Positions 24,263-32,242 of a stretch of DNA of 33,827 nt are shown here, in pieces; within the stretch, counting starts at the first letter, position 1; each line of letters begins with the position of its first letter. The notes below the pieces were generated by a model. It was not told the origin of the DNA. It made no database searches and was given only the letters and a program-made list of their open reading frames with translations. The position numbers and the translations under genes were made by a program. This stretch comes from Rhodoferax sp. UBA4409 (GTDB lineage Bacteria; Pseudomonadota; Gammaproteobacteria; Burkholderiales; Burkholderiaceae_C), in the NCBI GenBank assembly GCA_002390825.1, contig DGQR01000188.1, positions 556 through 34,382 of the forward strand, in the 5' to 3' direction.

Positions 24263-25249
24263 ATGACTGAAACCTCCACCACCGTAATTGCCACCCACAG
24301 TGGCACCTTCCATGCCGACGACGTATTCGGCGTGGGCATTTTGATGGGGGTGTTTCCCTCACACCGCCTGGTTCGCACCCGCAAACAAGAGCTGATCGAC
24401 GCGGCTGATTTCGCGGTCGATGTGGGGGGCGTGTGGGATGCCGCCAAGGGCCGCTTCGACCACCACCAACGCGGATTCGATGGCGCCCGCCCGGCCCAAT
24501 CGGTGGATGGCAACACCGTACCCGGCGTGGGCTATGCCAGCGCGGGCTTGGTGTGGTCCCAGTACGGCACCGTCTATGTGCAGGCTTGGTGTGCAGCTCA
24601 GGGCCACGCCCTGGATGCGGCAGCGATCGAGCAGATCGTCCGCTCCATCGACCACTCGCTGGTGCAGTATCTCGACATCGTGGACACCGGCCAGGGCGAC
24701 GTGTCGCCCGGCATCTTCGGCCTCTCGAGCCTGATTGCCCAGCTCAACACCCATTGGCTCGAAGAAAAGGGCCTCGACCACGCAGCCAAGGCCCAGCTGC
24801 TGGAAACCCGCTTCCGCGAAGCGATTGCCATCACCCGCAAGTTCCTCGACCACGCCATCAGCAAAAAGGTGGCCCAGCTGCGCGCCATGGACACGGTTCG
24901 CCAGGCGCCGCGCCTATTGGGCGGCCGGGTGCTGCACCTGCAAGAGGGCGGCATGCCCTGGACGCATGTGGTGCTGAATGAAATGCCCGAGGTGATGTTC
25001 GTGATTTACCCCGATTCCGATGGCGACCAGTACCAGATCAAAACCGTGCCGGTCGAAGCCGGTTCGTTCACCGCGCGCATGGACTTGCCTGCCAGCTGGG
25101 CCGGCTTGCGCGATGGCGAGTTGGCCGCAGTGAACGGCGTGGCTGACAGCGTGTTTTGCCACCTGAACCTGTTTATAGGTGGCGCCCGCAGTTTTGAAGG
25201 CGCGGTGAAGATGGCAGAGTTGGCGCTGGCGGACGCTGCCGCCGCATGA
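24263..25249 (+). CDS. MYG1 family protein (DHH-like predicted exonuclease)
   Basis: A 328-residue member of the MYG1/UPF0160 family. The conserved metal-binding signature THSGTFHADD (H12, H17, D19, D20) and FDHHQRGFD (D66, H67, H68) are present, as are VGYASAGLVW, the IDTGQGD-like DIVDTGQGDVSPG, and a C-terminal RMDLPASWAGL region. The eukaryotic member MYG1 is reported as a 3'-5' RNA exonuclease acting in nucleus and mitochondria; bacterial members are little studied, so a nuclease role here is inference from the family. The protein is cytoplasmic. Its stop overlaps the next ATG (ATGA at 25246-25249), so it is coupled to a membrane protein. Confidence 0.9.
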   Translation: MTETSTTVIATHSGTFHADDVFGVGILMGVFPSHRLVRTRKQELIDAADFAVDVGGVWDAAKGRFDHHQRGFDGARPAQSVDGNTVPGVGYASAGLVWSQYGTVYVQAWCAAQGHALDAAAIEQIVRSIDHSLVQYLDIVDTGQGDVSPGIFGLSSLIAQLNTHWLEEKGLDHAAKAQLLETRFREAIAITRKFLDHAISKKVAQLRAMDTVRQAPRLLGGRVLHLQEGGMPWTHVVLNEMPEVMFVIYPDSDGDQYQIKTVPVEAGSFTARMDLPASWAGLRDGELAAVNGVADSVFCHLNLFIGGARSFEGAVKMAELALADAAAA

Positions 25250-25920
25250 CGACCCTGCAGTCACCCTCTGCCCTGCAACAAGTCCGCGCAGCTATCCGCG
25301 CCAACGCGCTGCCCGGCGTGTTGCTGTGGTGTGGTCTGGCTGTGCTGCTGCTGGCCTATGCCACCGTGCCCGCCTTCCAGCAGGGTCTGGCCCGCTGGGG
25401 CGATGTCAAAGAGGCGTGGGGCCTTGCGTTTGCGTTCGTGTCTTACGTGGTGTTTGCGGTGCTGGTGCCGGAGGGCTTGAGCGTGGCACTCGGCCGCCAG
25501 ACCTGGACCCGCAAGTCCACTCGCGATGTGATCTATGCCGCGCTGGTGTTCGGCAGCATCGGCCTCACGGTGGATGTGCTGTACGGCGTGCAAGTGCATC
25601 TGTTTGGCGAGCAAAGCGATGCGCTCACTCTGGTCAAGAAGATGCTGTTTGACCAGTTTGTGTATTCGCCGGTGTCCAATTTTGTGATCGTTGCGCTGTT
25701 CGCTTGGCGCGAGGGCGGCTTCACCCGCAAGACGCTGCGCCATTTGTTTTCTGCCGACTTTCTGGCCCACCAGTACCTGCCAGTGCTGATTGCCATGTGG
25801 TGCGTCTGGATACCCGGGGTGATGGTGATTTACTTCATGCCCACCGAGTTGCAGTTCCCGGTGGCGTCTTTGATTCTTGTCTTCTGGATTCTGATTTTCA
25901 AGTTCGTCCGCAAAGGCTGA
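25246..25920 (+). CDS. Mpv17/PMP22-like integral membrane protein (tentative)
   Basis: A 224-residue protein with four or five hydrophobic segments and no signal peptide. I first saw no known family, but the C-terminal half resembles the Mpv17/PMP22 family: LVKKMLFDQFVYSPVSNFVI (about residues 127-146) is like the family's KKMLxDQ...P segment, and MWCVWIPGVMVIYFMPTELQ followed by a hydrophobic stretch ending in W (about 184-220) is like its W.WP..q..nF..vP segment. Mpv17 is a mitochondrial inner-membrane channel-like protein. The gene overlaps the MYG1 family gene by four bases and is followed by a repeat with terminator character. Homology is suggestive, not proven. Confidence 0.75.
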   Translation: MTTLQSPSALQQVRAAIRANALPGVLLWCGLAVLLLAYATVPAFQQGLARWGDVKEAWGLAFAFVSYVVFAVLVPEGLSVALGRQTWTRKSTRDVIYAALVFGSIGLTVDVLYGVQVHLFGEQSDALTLVKKMLFDQFVYSPVSNFVIVALFAWREGGFTRKTLRHLFSADFLAHQYLPVLIAMWCVWIPGVMVIYFMPTELQFPVASLILVFWILIFKFVRKG

Positions 25921-25970
25921 TTGCTATCAAATCAATAGCTGTTGGCGCAAATTCCATGAGCGCTAGCAAC
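25921..25970 (+). repeat. Dyad repeat, copy B
   Basis: Second copy of the family: GCTAT/ATAGC stem-loop followed by the GCGC...GCGC part. It begins directly after the stop of the Mpv17-like gene, and its last base is the first base of the DTW gene stop codon, so it fills the whole gap between the convergent genes. Confidence 0.8.
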
Positions 25971-25977
25971 TATTTTT
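25941..25977 (+). terminator. Probable rho-independent terminator within repeat copy B
   Basis: GTTG-GCGC (25941-25948) pairs with GCGC and CAAC (25960-25963, 25967-25970) with a 3-base bulge, and is followed by five T residues (25973-25977). It would end transcription from the MYG1/Mpv17-like pair. Confidence 0.55.
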
Positions 25978-26563
25978 GTATATAAGCCATCTGCCCGGCC
26001 ACGAACGCATCAAAGGCGGCCAGTAGAGGTTGCCATCGCTCGGCGTTGCGCTCCAGCTGCGCTAAGGCCGCGCAGGTGGCCTCCAGGGTCGAGAGCTGGC
26101 CCGGCGCATGTGCCTTGCGGATCGCGTAGCGGCCAGCGGGCACCTCGTCCAAGGCCAGACGCGGCAGCCTTTGCAGGCCGGGGCTCAAGTGCAACATCTT
26201 CCGGCTCTTGCGCCAGGTGGCGTCCAGCACCACCAAGCGCAGCGTCTCGGGGTGCTGCAGTTGCGAGGGCTCCAGCAGGGCGGGTGCCGCATGCCCCTCA
26301 TACGCAGTGGGCGGGTACAGCAGCACGGTGGTGCGTGGTCCGGGCATCAGGGCCTGCAGTGCGGCCTCGTTAAACGCCTCACCCACCACGATCCGGCTGC
26401 CGGTCACGCTCAGGTGTAAGAGGCGCGCGCTGTTTTTGGCGTGTTGCACTTCCAGCGGGTGCTGCAAGATCAGCAGCTCGCACGCGCTCGCTGTGGGCAC
26501 GGCCAAATGGCACAGGCAGGTGGCTTGCGGGCGCAAACAGTGGGGGCAGGTAGGGCGGCTCAT
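25970..26563 (-). CDS. DTW domain protein (tRNA-uridine aminocarboxypropyltransferase)
   Basis: A 197-residue protein with a Cys cluster at the N-terminus (C6, C9, C16, C18: CPHCLRPQATCLC), likely a zinc site, and the DTW-family motif DATW at 114-117 (VVLDATWRKSRKM). Members such as Escherichia coli TapT (YfiP) transfer the aminocarboxypropyl group of S-adenosylmethionine to uridine in tRNA (acp3U). Other segments LLILQHPLEVQHAKNSARLL and YAIRKAHAPGQLSTLEA are typical. The start is the ATG at 26563 (GGAG 12 bases upstream); a longer frame to 26818 lies in the antisense of the GST gene and is rejected. It lies 65 bases downstream of the GST gene on the same strand. Confidence 0.9.
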   Translation of the reverse strand: MSRPTCPHCLRPQATCLCHLAVPTASACELLILQHPLEVQHAKNSARLLHLSVTGSRIVVGEAFNEAALQALMPGPRTTVLLYPPTAYEGHAAPALLEPSQLQHPETLRLVVLDATWRKSRKMLHLSPGLQRLPRLALDEVPAGRYAIRKAHAPGQLSTLEATCAALAQLERNAERWQPLLAAFDAFVAGQMAYIQK

Positions 26564-26628
26564 GAACCGGCCAAACTCCACCGCCCTATCTGCAAACTCA
26601 ACACCACAGTGCGCCCCCCCCAGTGGCT

Positions 26629-27486
26629 TCAGGCCAAGGTCTTGCCGTCGAAGTCGCTGGCGCTGTGGCGCTCGCGCACTTGTTCTGAAGGTTCGCCGGT
26701 CACCTTGTTCACCATACGGCCGCGCTTCACGGCCGGGCGGGCGTAGAGCTGGTCTGCCCAGCGTTGCACGTGTTGGTATTCGTGCACGCTCAAGAACTCT
26801 GCAGCGCCGTAAGCCCAACCCTTGACCAGCCCGCCGTACCAGGGGAAGACCGCCATATCGGCAATGGTGTACTCGCTGCCCGCCAGGTACTCGTTATCAG
26901 CCAGGCGCCGGTCCAGCACATCGAGCTCGCGCTTCACTTCCATAGCGAAGCGGTCAATCGCGTACTCAATCTTGGTCGGCGCGTAGGCGTAAAAGTGCCC
27001 GAAGCCTCCGCCTAAGTAAGGCGCACTGCCCATTTGCCAGAAGAGCCAGTTCAGGGTCTCGGTGCGGCCCGCAATGTCTTTGGGCACAAACGCGCCGAAC
27101 TTCTCTGCGAGATACAGCAGGATGGAGCCCGACTCAAACACGCGCAAAGGCTCAGGCCCGCTGCGGTCCAGCAAGGCGGGGATTTTGGAGTTGGGGTTCA
27201 CGTCTACAAAGCCGGAGCCGAACTGGTCGCCGTCGCGGATGTTGATCAGCCACGCGTCGTACTCGGCACCCGTGTGGCCCAGTGCCAGCAGCTCTTCGAG
27301 CAGGATGGTCACTTTGACGCCATTGGGGGTGCCCAGCGAATACAGCTGCAGCGGGTGTTTGCCCACCGGCAATTCTTTGTCGTGTGTAGGGCCGGCAATC
27401 GGCCGGTTGATGTTGGCGAACGCGCCGCCGTTGTCTTTGTCCCAGGTCCAAACCTTGGGCGGCACGTAGGGGGAGGAGTCGGTCAT
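26629..27486 (-). CDS. yghU: YghU-type glutathione S-transferase
   Basis: A 285-residue GST of the Nu class (YghU/YfcG type), a group with disulfide-bond reductase activity using glutathione. It matches remembered YghU closely: KVWTWDKDNGGAFANINRPI, LPVGKHPLQLYSLGTPNGVK (start of the thioredoxin fold with the TPN motif), NPNSKIPALLD, VFESGSILLYLAEKFG (glutathione-binding ESGSI), YLGGGFGHFYAYAPTKIEYA and RPAVKRGRMVN. The helical domain runs from about residue 140 to the end. The protein is cytoplasmic. The promoter is probably in 27487-27660. Confidence 0.95.
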   Translation of the reverse strand: MTDSSPYVPPKVWTWDKDNGGAFANINRPIAGPTHDKELPVGKHPLQLYSLGTPNGVKVTILLEELLALGHTGAEYDAWLINIRDGDQFGSGFVDVNPNSKIPALLDRSGPEPLRVFESGSILLYLAEKFGAFVPKDIAGRTETLNWLFWQMGSAPYLGGGFGHFYAYAPTKIEYAIDRFAMEVKRELDVLDRRLADNEYLAGSEYTIADMAVFPWYGGLVKGWAYGAAEFLSVHEYQHVQRWADQLYARPAVKRGRMVNKVTGEPSEQVRERHSASDFDGKTLA

Positions 27487-27660
27487 GTGAGGTTCCGGGG
27501 TGATGGGAGGGAGTGGATTCCATGATATTCGTGAATCCCTTGCGGCGTCGGGGTAGGGGCGCTCTCACCGGCGCCAGACTTATCACCAGAATCATTGGGC
27601 AGTTGTACTGGTGACACAGCTGACTAGCTCATCGGGGGAGGGTTCGCATATAGTGGGTTG
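27487..27660. promoter_or_regulatory. Divergent promoter region, yghU / propeller-GGDEF gene
   Basis: Two inverted repeats stand out: GGATTC/GAATCC (27515-27520 and 27533-27538) near the yghU start, and TCACCAG/CTGGTGA (27583-27589 and 27608-27614) towards the other gene. TATAGT at 27649-27654 lies exactly six bases before the ATG at 27661, a further possible leaderless promoter; no Shine-Dalgarno sequence is present there. Confidence 0.45.
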
Positions 27661-30600
27661 ATGGGAGATAAAAAAGTACGCGTCACAGGGTGGCTGCTGT
27701 GCGCCTTGCTGGCCATCGCAGGTAGTGAAGCCTTTGCAGTATTGCCCCCATGGGCGCAAACAAGGCTGGAATCTGTCGGTGTGGGAGCGATACCGCGCGG
27801 TGTGGTCGCCACCGCCGTGCAGGATGCCACGGGCTATCTCTGGCTTGCCACTGGAGATGGACTCGTCCGTTACGACGGATATCGCTTCACCTCACAAGAG
27901 ACAGCAGACCCGGACCCGGTAGCGCGCAATCTCGGCTGGATACGAGCCCTCCATGCGGGCAAAGACGGCAAAGTGTGGATCGGCACCGAAACTCGCGGCT
28001 TGGCGGTCTACGACCCTGTGATCGACACGGTCCAGGTGTTGGGCAATGCCCCGAGTACTACGCAGGCGGGTCAAGAGGCCAAACACTCCACGGTGAGAGC
28101 GCTGGCGGAGGACCGCGAAGGCGGTATCTGGGTCGGTTCACTAGGTACCGGTTTGGCGCGGTTGGATCCGGCCACCAAGGCTTTTAAGAGCTATCGCAAA
28201 TCCAGCACTGACCACAGCCTGCCAGACGACCGCGTGCAGGCGCTCCTTGTGGATACCAACGGAGATCTGTGGGTTGGCACTTGGACGGGTTTGAGCCGTA
28301 AGCGACACACCCATGACCGATTCGAACGAATCGACGGAGTCGGCGCTGCCCTCAGCCTCAAGGGCCGCACGGTGCAAGCGCTTATGCAGGACGATGCAGG
28401 CCTGATCTGGGCGGGGACGTTGCAAGGGGATATTGCGCGCATAGATCCCAAGACCGGCTCTGTGGAGATGCTGTCCAACAAGGACCTGACACAAGGCGCT
28501 GGGGCCGTCACCAGTTTTGTGCAGTCATCCGATGGAACCGTCTGGGTGGGCAGGGACTCCGGCATCGAAGTGAGGGACAGCGCCAGCGCTAAGGTCTTGA
28601 AGCAATTGCAGCATGACCCCGCGCGACCTGACGGCCTGGCTGCCAACGAAGTCACCACACTGTTGCGCGCACAAGATGGCTGGCTTTGGATTGCCGGCTT
28701 CGGTGTGGGTTTGCAGCGCCATGATCCTGGTAACACCGCGATTTTGCTGCGCAACCCGCAAAGCGAGCCACGAGACGCGCTGGCAAAGCCAGACGTGCGT
28801 GGACTGCTGCAACTGTCCAATGGCGACATCTGGGCAGCCACCCACACGGCAGGTATCGGCGTACTGTCCTCGGACCTCCAAAGCAAAGGCACCTTCGCTC
28901 TGCCGGGTGCCGGTAATCGCCAAGCGCCGATGCAAGTCGGCGCTATGGCGCAGATGCCTGACGGTTCAGTCTGGGTCGCAGGGGCGGGTGCTTTGCATCG
29001 TGTGAGTGAAAAAGGTCAATTGCTGAGCCGGCTAGCCTTAGAGGCCGGAACGGTGCACCGTTTAGTGGCTGGCAGTGACGGGCGACTATGGGTCTGCACG
29101 CAAGACGGGCTCTTGCAGGTTCCGCCTGATGGGCGCTCCGTTTTGCCAGTCCATCTCCAAGGGGGCTCCAAACTGAAGGGCGACGCGTTTACCGTGGCGC
29201 AGGGCCCAGACCAAGCGCTGTGGGTGGGTACAAGCCAAGGCATTTTTCGTATCCCCGCAAAAAGCCATGAAATGGTCAGTGTTGCCGCAGAGCCGGGGGG
29301 AGAACTGGGCACGCCAGTGGTGATCGGATTGCTGTGGGACCGCGCTGACCGCCTATGGGTGGACACCGCAGTCTCTGGCCTGCACAAACTCGAGAGTTGG
29401 AATGGAACTGCGGCGCGGTTCGACCGTGTGAGCCAACGCCATGGCTTCGTAAGCCGCCCCTTCGGTGCCAACCTGATGGAGGACGCCCAGGGTCGTATCT
29501 GGACACAAATGCATGTCTACGACCCCAAAGCCGACAGCATGCTCATGCTGAGCGCGGTGGATGGTATCGATATCGGAACACCCTGGTTTTTTTCATTCAC
29601 CAAAACCCGGAACGGACGACTGCTCTTTGGCGGCAGCAAAGGCCTTTTGGTGGTGTCACCCGAAGCTTTTCAAGCTTCCCAGTTTTCACCTCCGCTGGTG
29701 TTGACACAAATACGGGTCAACAATGCACGTTGGCCAACGCCTTTCATCGGCGATGCCCTCCGGATTGCGCCAGGACAGAACAACTTCACCTTCGACTTTG
29801 CGGCGCTTGATTTGGCGGAGCCCGGGCGCCTGCGCTATGCGTACCGTCTGGAGGGGTTCGACCCTGATTGGGTGCAAACGGGACCCGAGTTGCGCAGTGC
29901 CAGCTATGGAAGTCTGTCGCCTGGCTCCTATGTCATGCGTATACGTGCCACCAATCGGCATAGTCAGTGGAGTTCTCACGAGCTCGCCGTTCCGGTAACT
30001 GTGGAGGCCGCATGGTGGCAGCACACCAGTGTGGCAGTGGCTGCCGTAGTCGCGCTGATCGCCGCGATGTATGGGGTTATCCAGCTTCGTACGCGCCAGT
30101 TGCGTGTCCAACATCTGATTCTCGAAAGCAAGGTGCAAGAGAGGACACAAGCCCTGGAGGAAGCCAGTCTGACCGACCCCCTGACCGGCATGCGCAATAG
30201 GCGCTTTCTGTCGCGCCATATTGAGTCCGACATCGATCTTGTAGCGCGCCGCTATTCAGGGTACGCCAAGTACGGTGCGGAAATGCCGAAGGACGCGGAT
30301 CTCATTTTTTACCTGATTGATATCGACCACTTCAAAGCACTCAACGACGAACTCGGCCACGCAGCGGGCGATGCCGTACTGATGCAACTGCGGGAGAGGT
30401 TCAGCACCGTCTTTCGCGACACCGACTACATGGTGCGTTGGGGCGGCGAAGAGTTTTTGATCGTTGCACGCGCTACGGACCGTAGCCATGCTTTGCAACT
30501 CGGGGAAAGAGTTCGGCTGGCCGTCGCCAACGCACCCTTCGCGCTGGAAGGTGGCGCCCCCATTTACAAGACCTGTTCCGTCGGATTCGCGTGCTTCCCG

Positions 30601-30807
30601 CTGTGTCCCACACGCCCGTCGCTGCTGGACTGGAGTAAGACCATTAAAGTTGCCGACGCTGCACTTTACGTCGCCAAGTCGCGCGGCAGAAACGCCTGCG
30701 TTGGCATCAAGGACACCGGGCACCTCAATGACAGTGAGATCCTGGAAAAACTCCAGGATACGCAGTATTTTGATGGAACCAGCTTTACCGTTGAGCGGAC
30801 AGCCTAG
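27661..30807 (+). CDS. Two-component-regulator-propeller membrane diguanylate cyclase
   Basis: A 1048-residue protein. Signal peptide at residues 1-26 (ending AGSEAFA), then about thirteen Reg_prop propeller repeats to about residue 640 (for example GYLWLATGDGLVRYDGY, GKVWIGTETRGLAVYD, GGIWVGSLGTGLARLDP, QALWVGTSQGIFRIP), enough for two seven-bladed propellers. A Y_Y_Y domain follows (about 700-780, YAYRLEGFDPDWVQTG), then one membrane helix (about 786-808), a coiled coil, and a GGDEF domain with GGEEF at 928-932. An RxxD inhibitory site (RDTD) lies five residues before GGEEF, so it looks like an active, feedback-controlled cyclic-di-GMP synthase sensing a periplasmic ligand, perhaps a carbohydrate. 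In its relatives this sensor is usually joined to a histidine kinase. The ATG at 27661 follows a -10-like hexamer by six bases. Confidence 0.93.
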   Translation: MGDKKVRVTGWLLCALLAIAGSEAFAVLPPWAQTRLESVGVGAIPRGVVATAVQDATGYLWLATGDGLVRYDGYRFTSQETADPDPVARNLGWIRALHAGKDGKVWIGTETRGLAVYDPVIDTVQVLGNAPSTTQAGQEAKHSTVRALAEDREGGIWVGSLGTGLARLDPATKAFKSYRKSSTDHSLPDDRVQALLVDTNGDLWVGTWTGLSRKRHTHDRFERIDGVGAALSLKGRTVQALMQDDAGLIWAGTLQGDIARIDPKTGSVEMLSNKDLTQGAGAVTSFVQSSDGTVWVGRDSGIEVRDSASAKVLKQLQHDPARPDGLAANEVTTLLRAQDGWLWIAGFGVGLQRHDPGNTAILLRNPQSEPRDALAKPDVRGLLQLSNGDIWAATHTAGIGVLSSDLQSKGTFALPGAGNRQAPMQVGAMAQMPDGSVWVAGAGALHRVSEKGQLLSRLALEAGTVHRLVAGSDGRLWVCTQDGLLQVPPDGRSVLPVHLQGGSKLKGDAFTVAQGPDQALWVGTSQGIFRIPAKSHEMVSVAAEPGGELGTPVVIGLLWDRADRLWVDTAVSGLHKLESWNGTAARFDRVSQRHGFVSRPFGANLMEDAQGRIWTQMHVYDPKADSMLMLSAVDGIDIGTPWFFSFTKTRNGRLLFGGSKGLLVVSPEAFQASQFSPPLVLTQIRVNNARWPTPFIGDALRIAPGQNNFTFDFAALDLAEPGRLRYAYRLEGFDPDWVQTGPELRSASYGSLSPGSYVMRIRATNRHSQWSSHELAVPVTVEAAWWQHTSVAVAAVVALIAAMYGVIQLRTRQLRVQHLILESKVQERTQALEEASLTDPLTGMRNRRFLSRHIESDIDLVARRYSGYAKYGAEMPKDADLIFYLIDIDHFKALNDELGHAAGDAVLMQLRERFSTVFRDTDYMVRWGGEEFLIVARATDRSHALQLGERVRLAVANAPFALEGGAPIYKTCSVGFACFPLCPTRPSLLDWSKTIKVADAALYVAKSRGRNACVGIKDTGHLNDSEILEKLQDTQYFDGTSFTVERTA

Positions 30808-30863
30808 CGATGGATTGCCCGAAAGCGGGCCCTAGGGTTTTCAATATCCAACAGTCGAAATAA

Positions 30864-30901
30864 AAGCAGCTCCTGATTTGCTATCAAATCAGGAGCTGCT
30901 T
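30864..30901 (-). terminator. Perfect 17-bp hairpin, terminator for the minus-strand pyrimidine operon
   Basis: The arms 30864-30880 and 30885-30901 are perfectly complementary over 17 bp with a CTAT loop. Read on the minus strand the stem is followed by CTTTTATTTC, a modest T run, so it would terminate the hydrolase operon ending at 30961. On the plus strand there is no T run, although the hairpin could still protect the end of the cyclase mRNA. Confidence 0.7.
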
Positions 30902-30928
30902 GCGCAATAAATACGGGGGATGCAGGCC
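30878..30928 (+). repeat. Dyad repeat, copy C
   Basis: Third copy. The left half reads TTGCTATCAAATCAGGAGCT where other copies have AATAGCT, and the right half (GCGCAATAAATACGGGGG and onward to GCAGGCC) aligns with copy A but has lost the second stem. Its left half is joined to an inverted partial copy of itself, which creates the long hairpin 30864-30901. Confidence 0.7.
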
Positions 30929-30960
30929 AATATGCCTCAAATGCTTGTCTCGAGGATCCT

Positions 30961-32232
30961 TCAAACCACTTTCGCCCGCTCCAACATCGCATGCAGCAAC
31001 ACATTGCAGCCCGCGGTGATGTGCTCGGGCTTCGCGTCTTCAATCTCGTTGTGGCTGATGCCGTCCTTGCACGGGATGAAGATCATGCCGCTGGGAGCCA
31101 GCTTGGCCATGTAGACCGCGTCGTGGCCGGCGCCTGACACAGCGGGCATGTGGCTGTAGCCCAGGTTTTTGGCGGCGCGGCCCACAGCGTCCACACAGTC
31201 GTCGTGAAAGGCAATCGCCGAGTAGCTGGAGACCATTTCAATCTTCACGTCCACGCCGTGCTCTTGCGCTACCTTGGCGGCAAAGGCTTTCACCTCGTCG
31301 GCCATTTGATCCACTAGCGCGTCGGTGCTGTTGCGCAGGTCGATGCTGAACTTCACTCGGCCCGGAATCACGTTGCGACTGTTGGGGAACACTTGCACCA
31401 TGCCCACGGTGCCACGGCCATGCGGCGGGTGGCGGTGGGCGGCGGCCACTACGTCTTGCATGATGCGTGTGGCGGCCAGCATCGCGTCTTTGCGCAGCGC
31501 CATGGGGGTGGGGCCGGCGTGGGCTTCCATGCCGGTGACGGTGCAGTCAAACCAGCGAATGCCCAGCACGCCGCTGACCACGCCGATGGTCACGTCGTTG
31601 TCCTCGAGCACCGGGCCTTGTTCGATGTGGGTTTCGAAATACGCGCCAATCGGGTGTTCGCCCGGTTCCTGGTCGCCGATGTAGCCGATGCGCTCCAGCT
31701 CCCCCTTGACGGTTTTACCTTCGGTATCGGTGGCGGCATACGCATGCTCCAGCGTGAAGGCTTTGGCGAATACGCCCGAGCCCATCATCACTGGCACAAA
31801 GCGCGAGCCTTCTTCGTTGGTCCAAAAGGCCACTTCGATCGGTGCTTCGGTTTCGATGCCCAGGTCGTTCAGGGTGCGCACCACTTCGATGCCGGCCAGC
31901 ACGCCGTAGTTGCCATCAAACTTGCCGCCGGTGGGCTGGGTGTCTATGTGGCTGCCGGTCATGATGGGCGGCAGGCTGTTGTTGCGCCCGGGACGGCGCA
32001 TGAAGCCGTTGCCGATCTTGTCGATGGTGACGGTCATACCCGCCTCCACCGCCCAGCGGGTCACGAGGTCGCGGCCTTGCTTGTCGAGGTCGGTCAAGGT
32101 CAGGCGGCACACGCCCCCTTTGGGCGTGGCGCCAATCTGTGCCAACTCCATCAGCGAGGCCCACAAGCGTTTGCCGTTGATGCGGATGCGGGAGAGGTCG
32201 AGCACGGTGTCGATTTGGGTGTCGGTGGTCAT
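30961..32232 (-). CDS. Zn-dependent N-carbamoyl-amino-acid hydrolase (M20/allantoate amidohydrolase type)
   Basis: A 423-residue amidohydrolase. The start is the ATG at 32232 with AAGGAAG upstream; the frame continues into dihydropyrimidinase antisense-free sequence but without support. Metal-site segments are MTGSHIDTQPTGGKFDGNYG (H95, D97, D106), WTNEEGSRF (E140, E141) and ETHIEQGPVLE; the lid-domain residues include GIRWFDCTVTGMEAHAGPTP and NVIPGRVKFSIDLRN. It lies 10 bases after dihydropyrimidinase, so it most likely hydrolyses N-carbamoyl-beta-alanine to beta-alanine, CO2 and ammonia, the last step of reductive uracil degradation. Close relatives act on N-carbamoyl-L-amino acids or allantoate; context decides here. 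It ends in a hairpin terminator. Confidence 0.92.
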   Translation of the reverse strand: MTTDTQIDTVLDLSRIRINGKRLWASLMELAQIGATPKGGVCRLTLTDLDKQGRDLVTRWAVEAGMTVTIDKIGNGFMRRPGRNNSLPPIMTGSHIDTQPTGGKFDGNYGVLAGIEVVRTLNDLGIETEAPIEVAFWTNEEGSRFVPVMMGSGVFAKAFTLEHAYAATDTEGKTVKGELERIGYIGDQEPGEHPIGAYFETHIEQGPVLEDNDVTIGVVSGVLGIRWFDCTVTGMEAHAGPTPMALRKDAMLAATRIMQDVVAAAHRHPPHGRGTVGMVQVFPNSRNVIPGRVKFSIDLRNSTDALVDQMADEVKAFAAKVAQEHGVDVKIEMVSSYSAIAFHDDCVDAVGRAAKNLGYSHMPAVSGAGHDAVYMAKLAPSGMIFIPCKDGISHNEIEDAKPEHITAGCNVLLHAMLERAKVV

Positions 32233-32242
32233 GGTGCTTCCT

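Noticed and set aside
26608..26628. Run of eight C between the GST and DTW genes
   Set aside because: A homopolymer could suggest phase variation, but it lies outside both coding regions and no promoter spacing role is visible.
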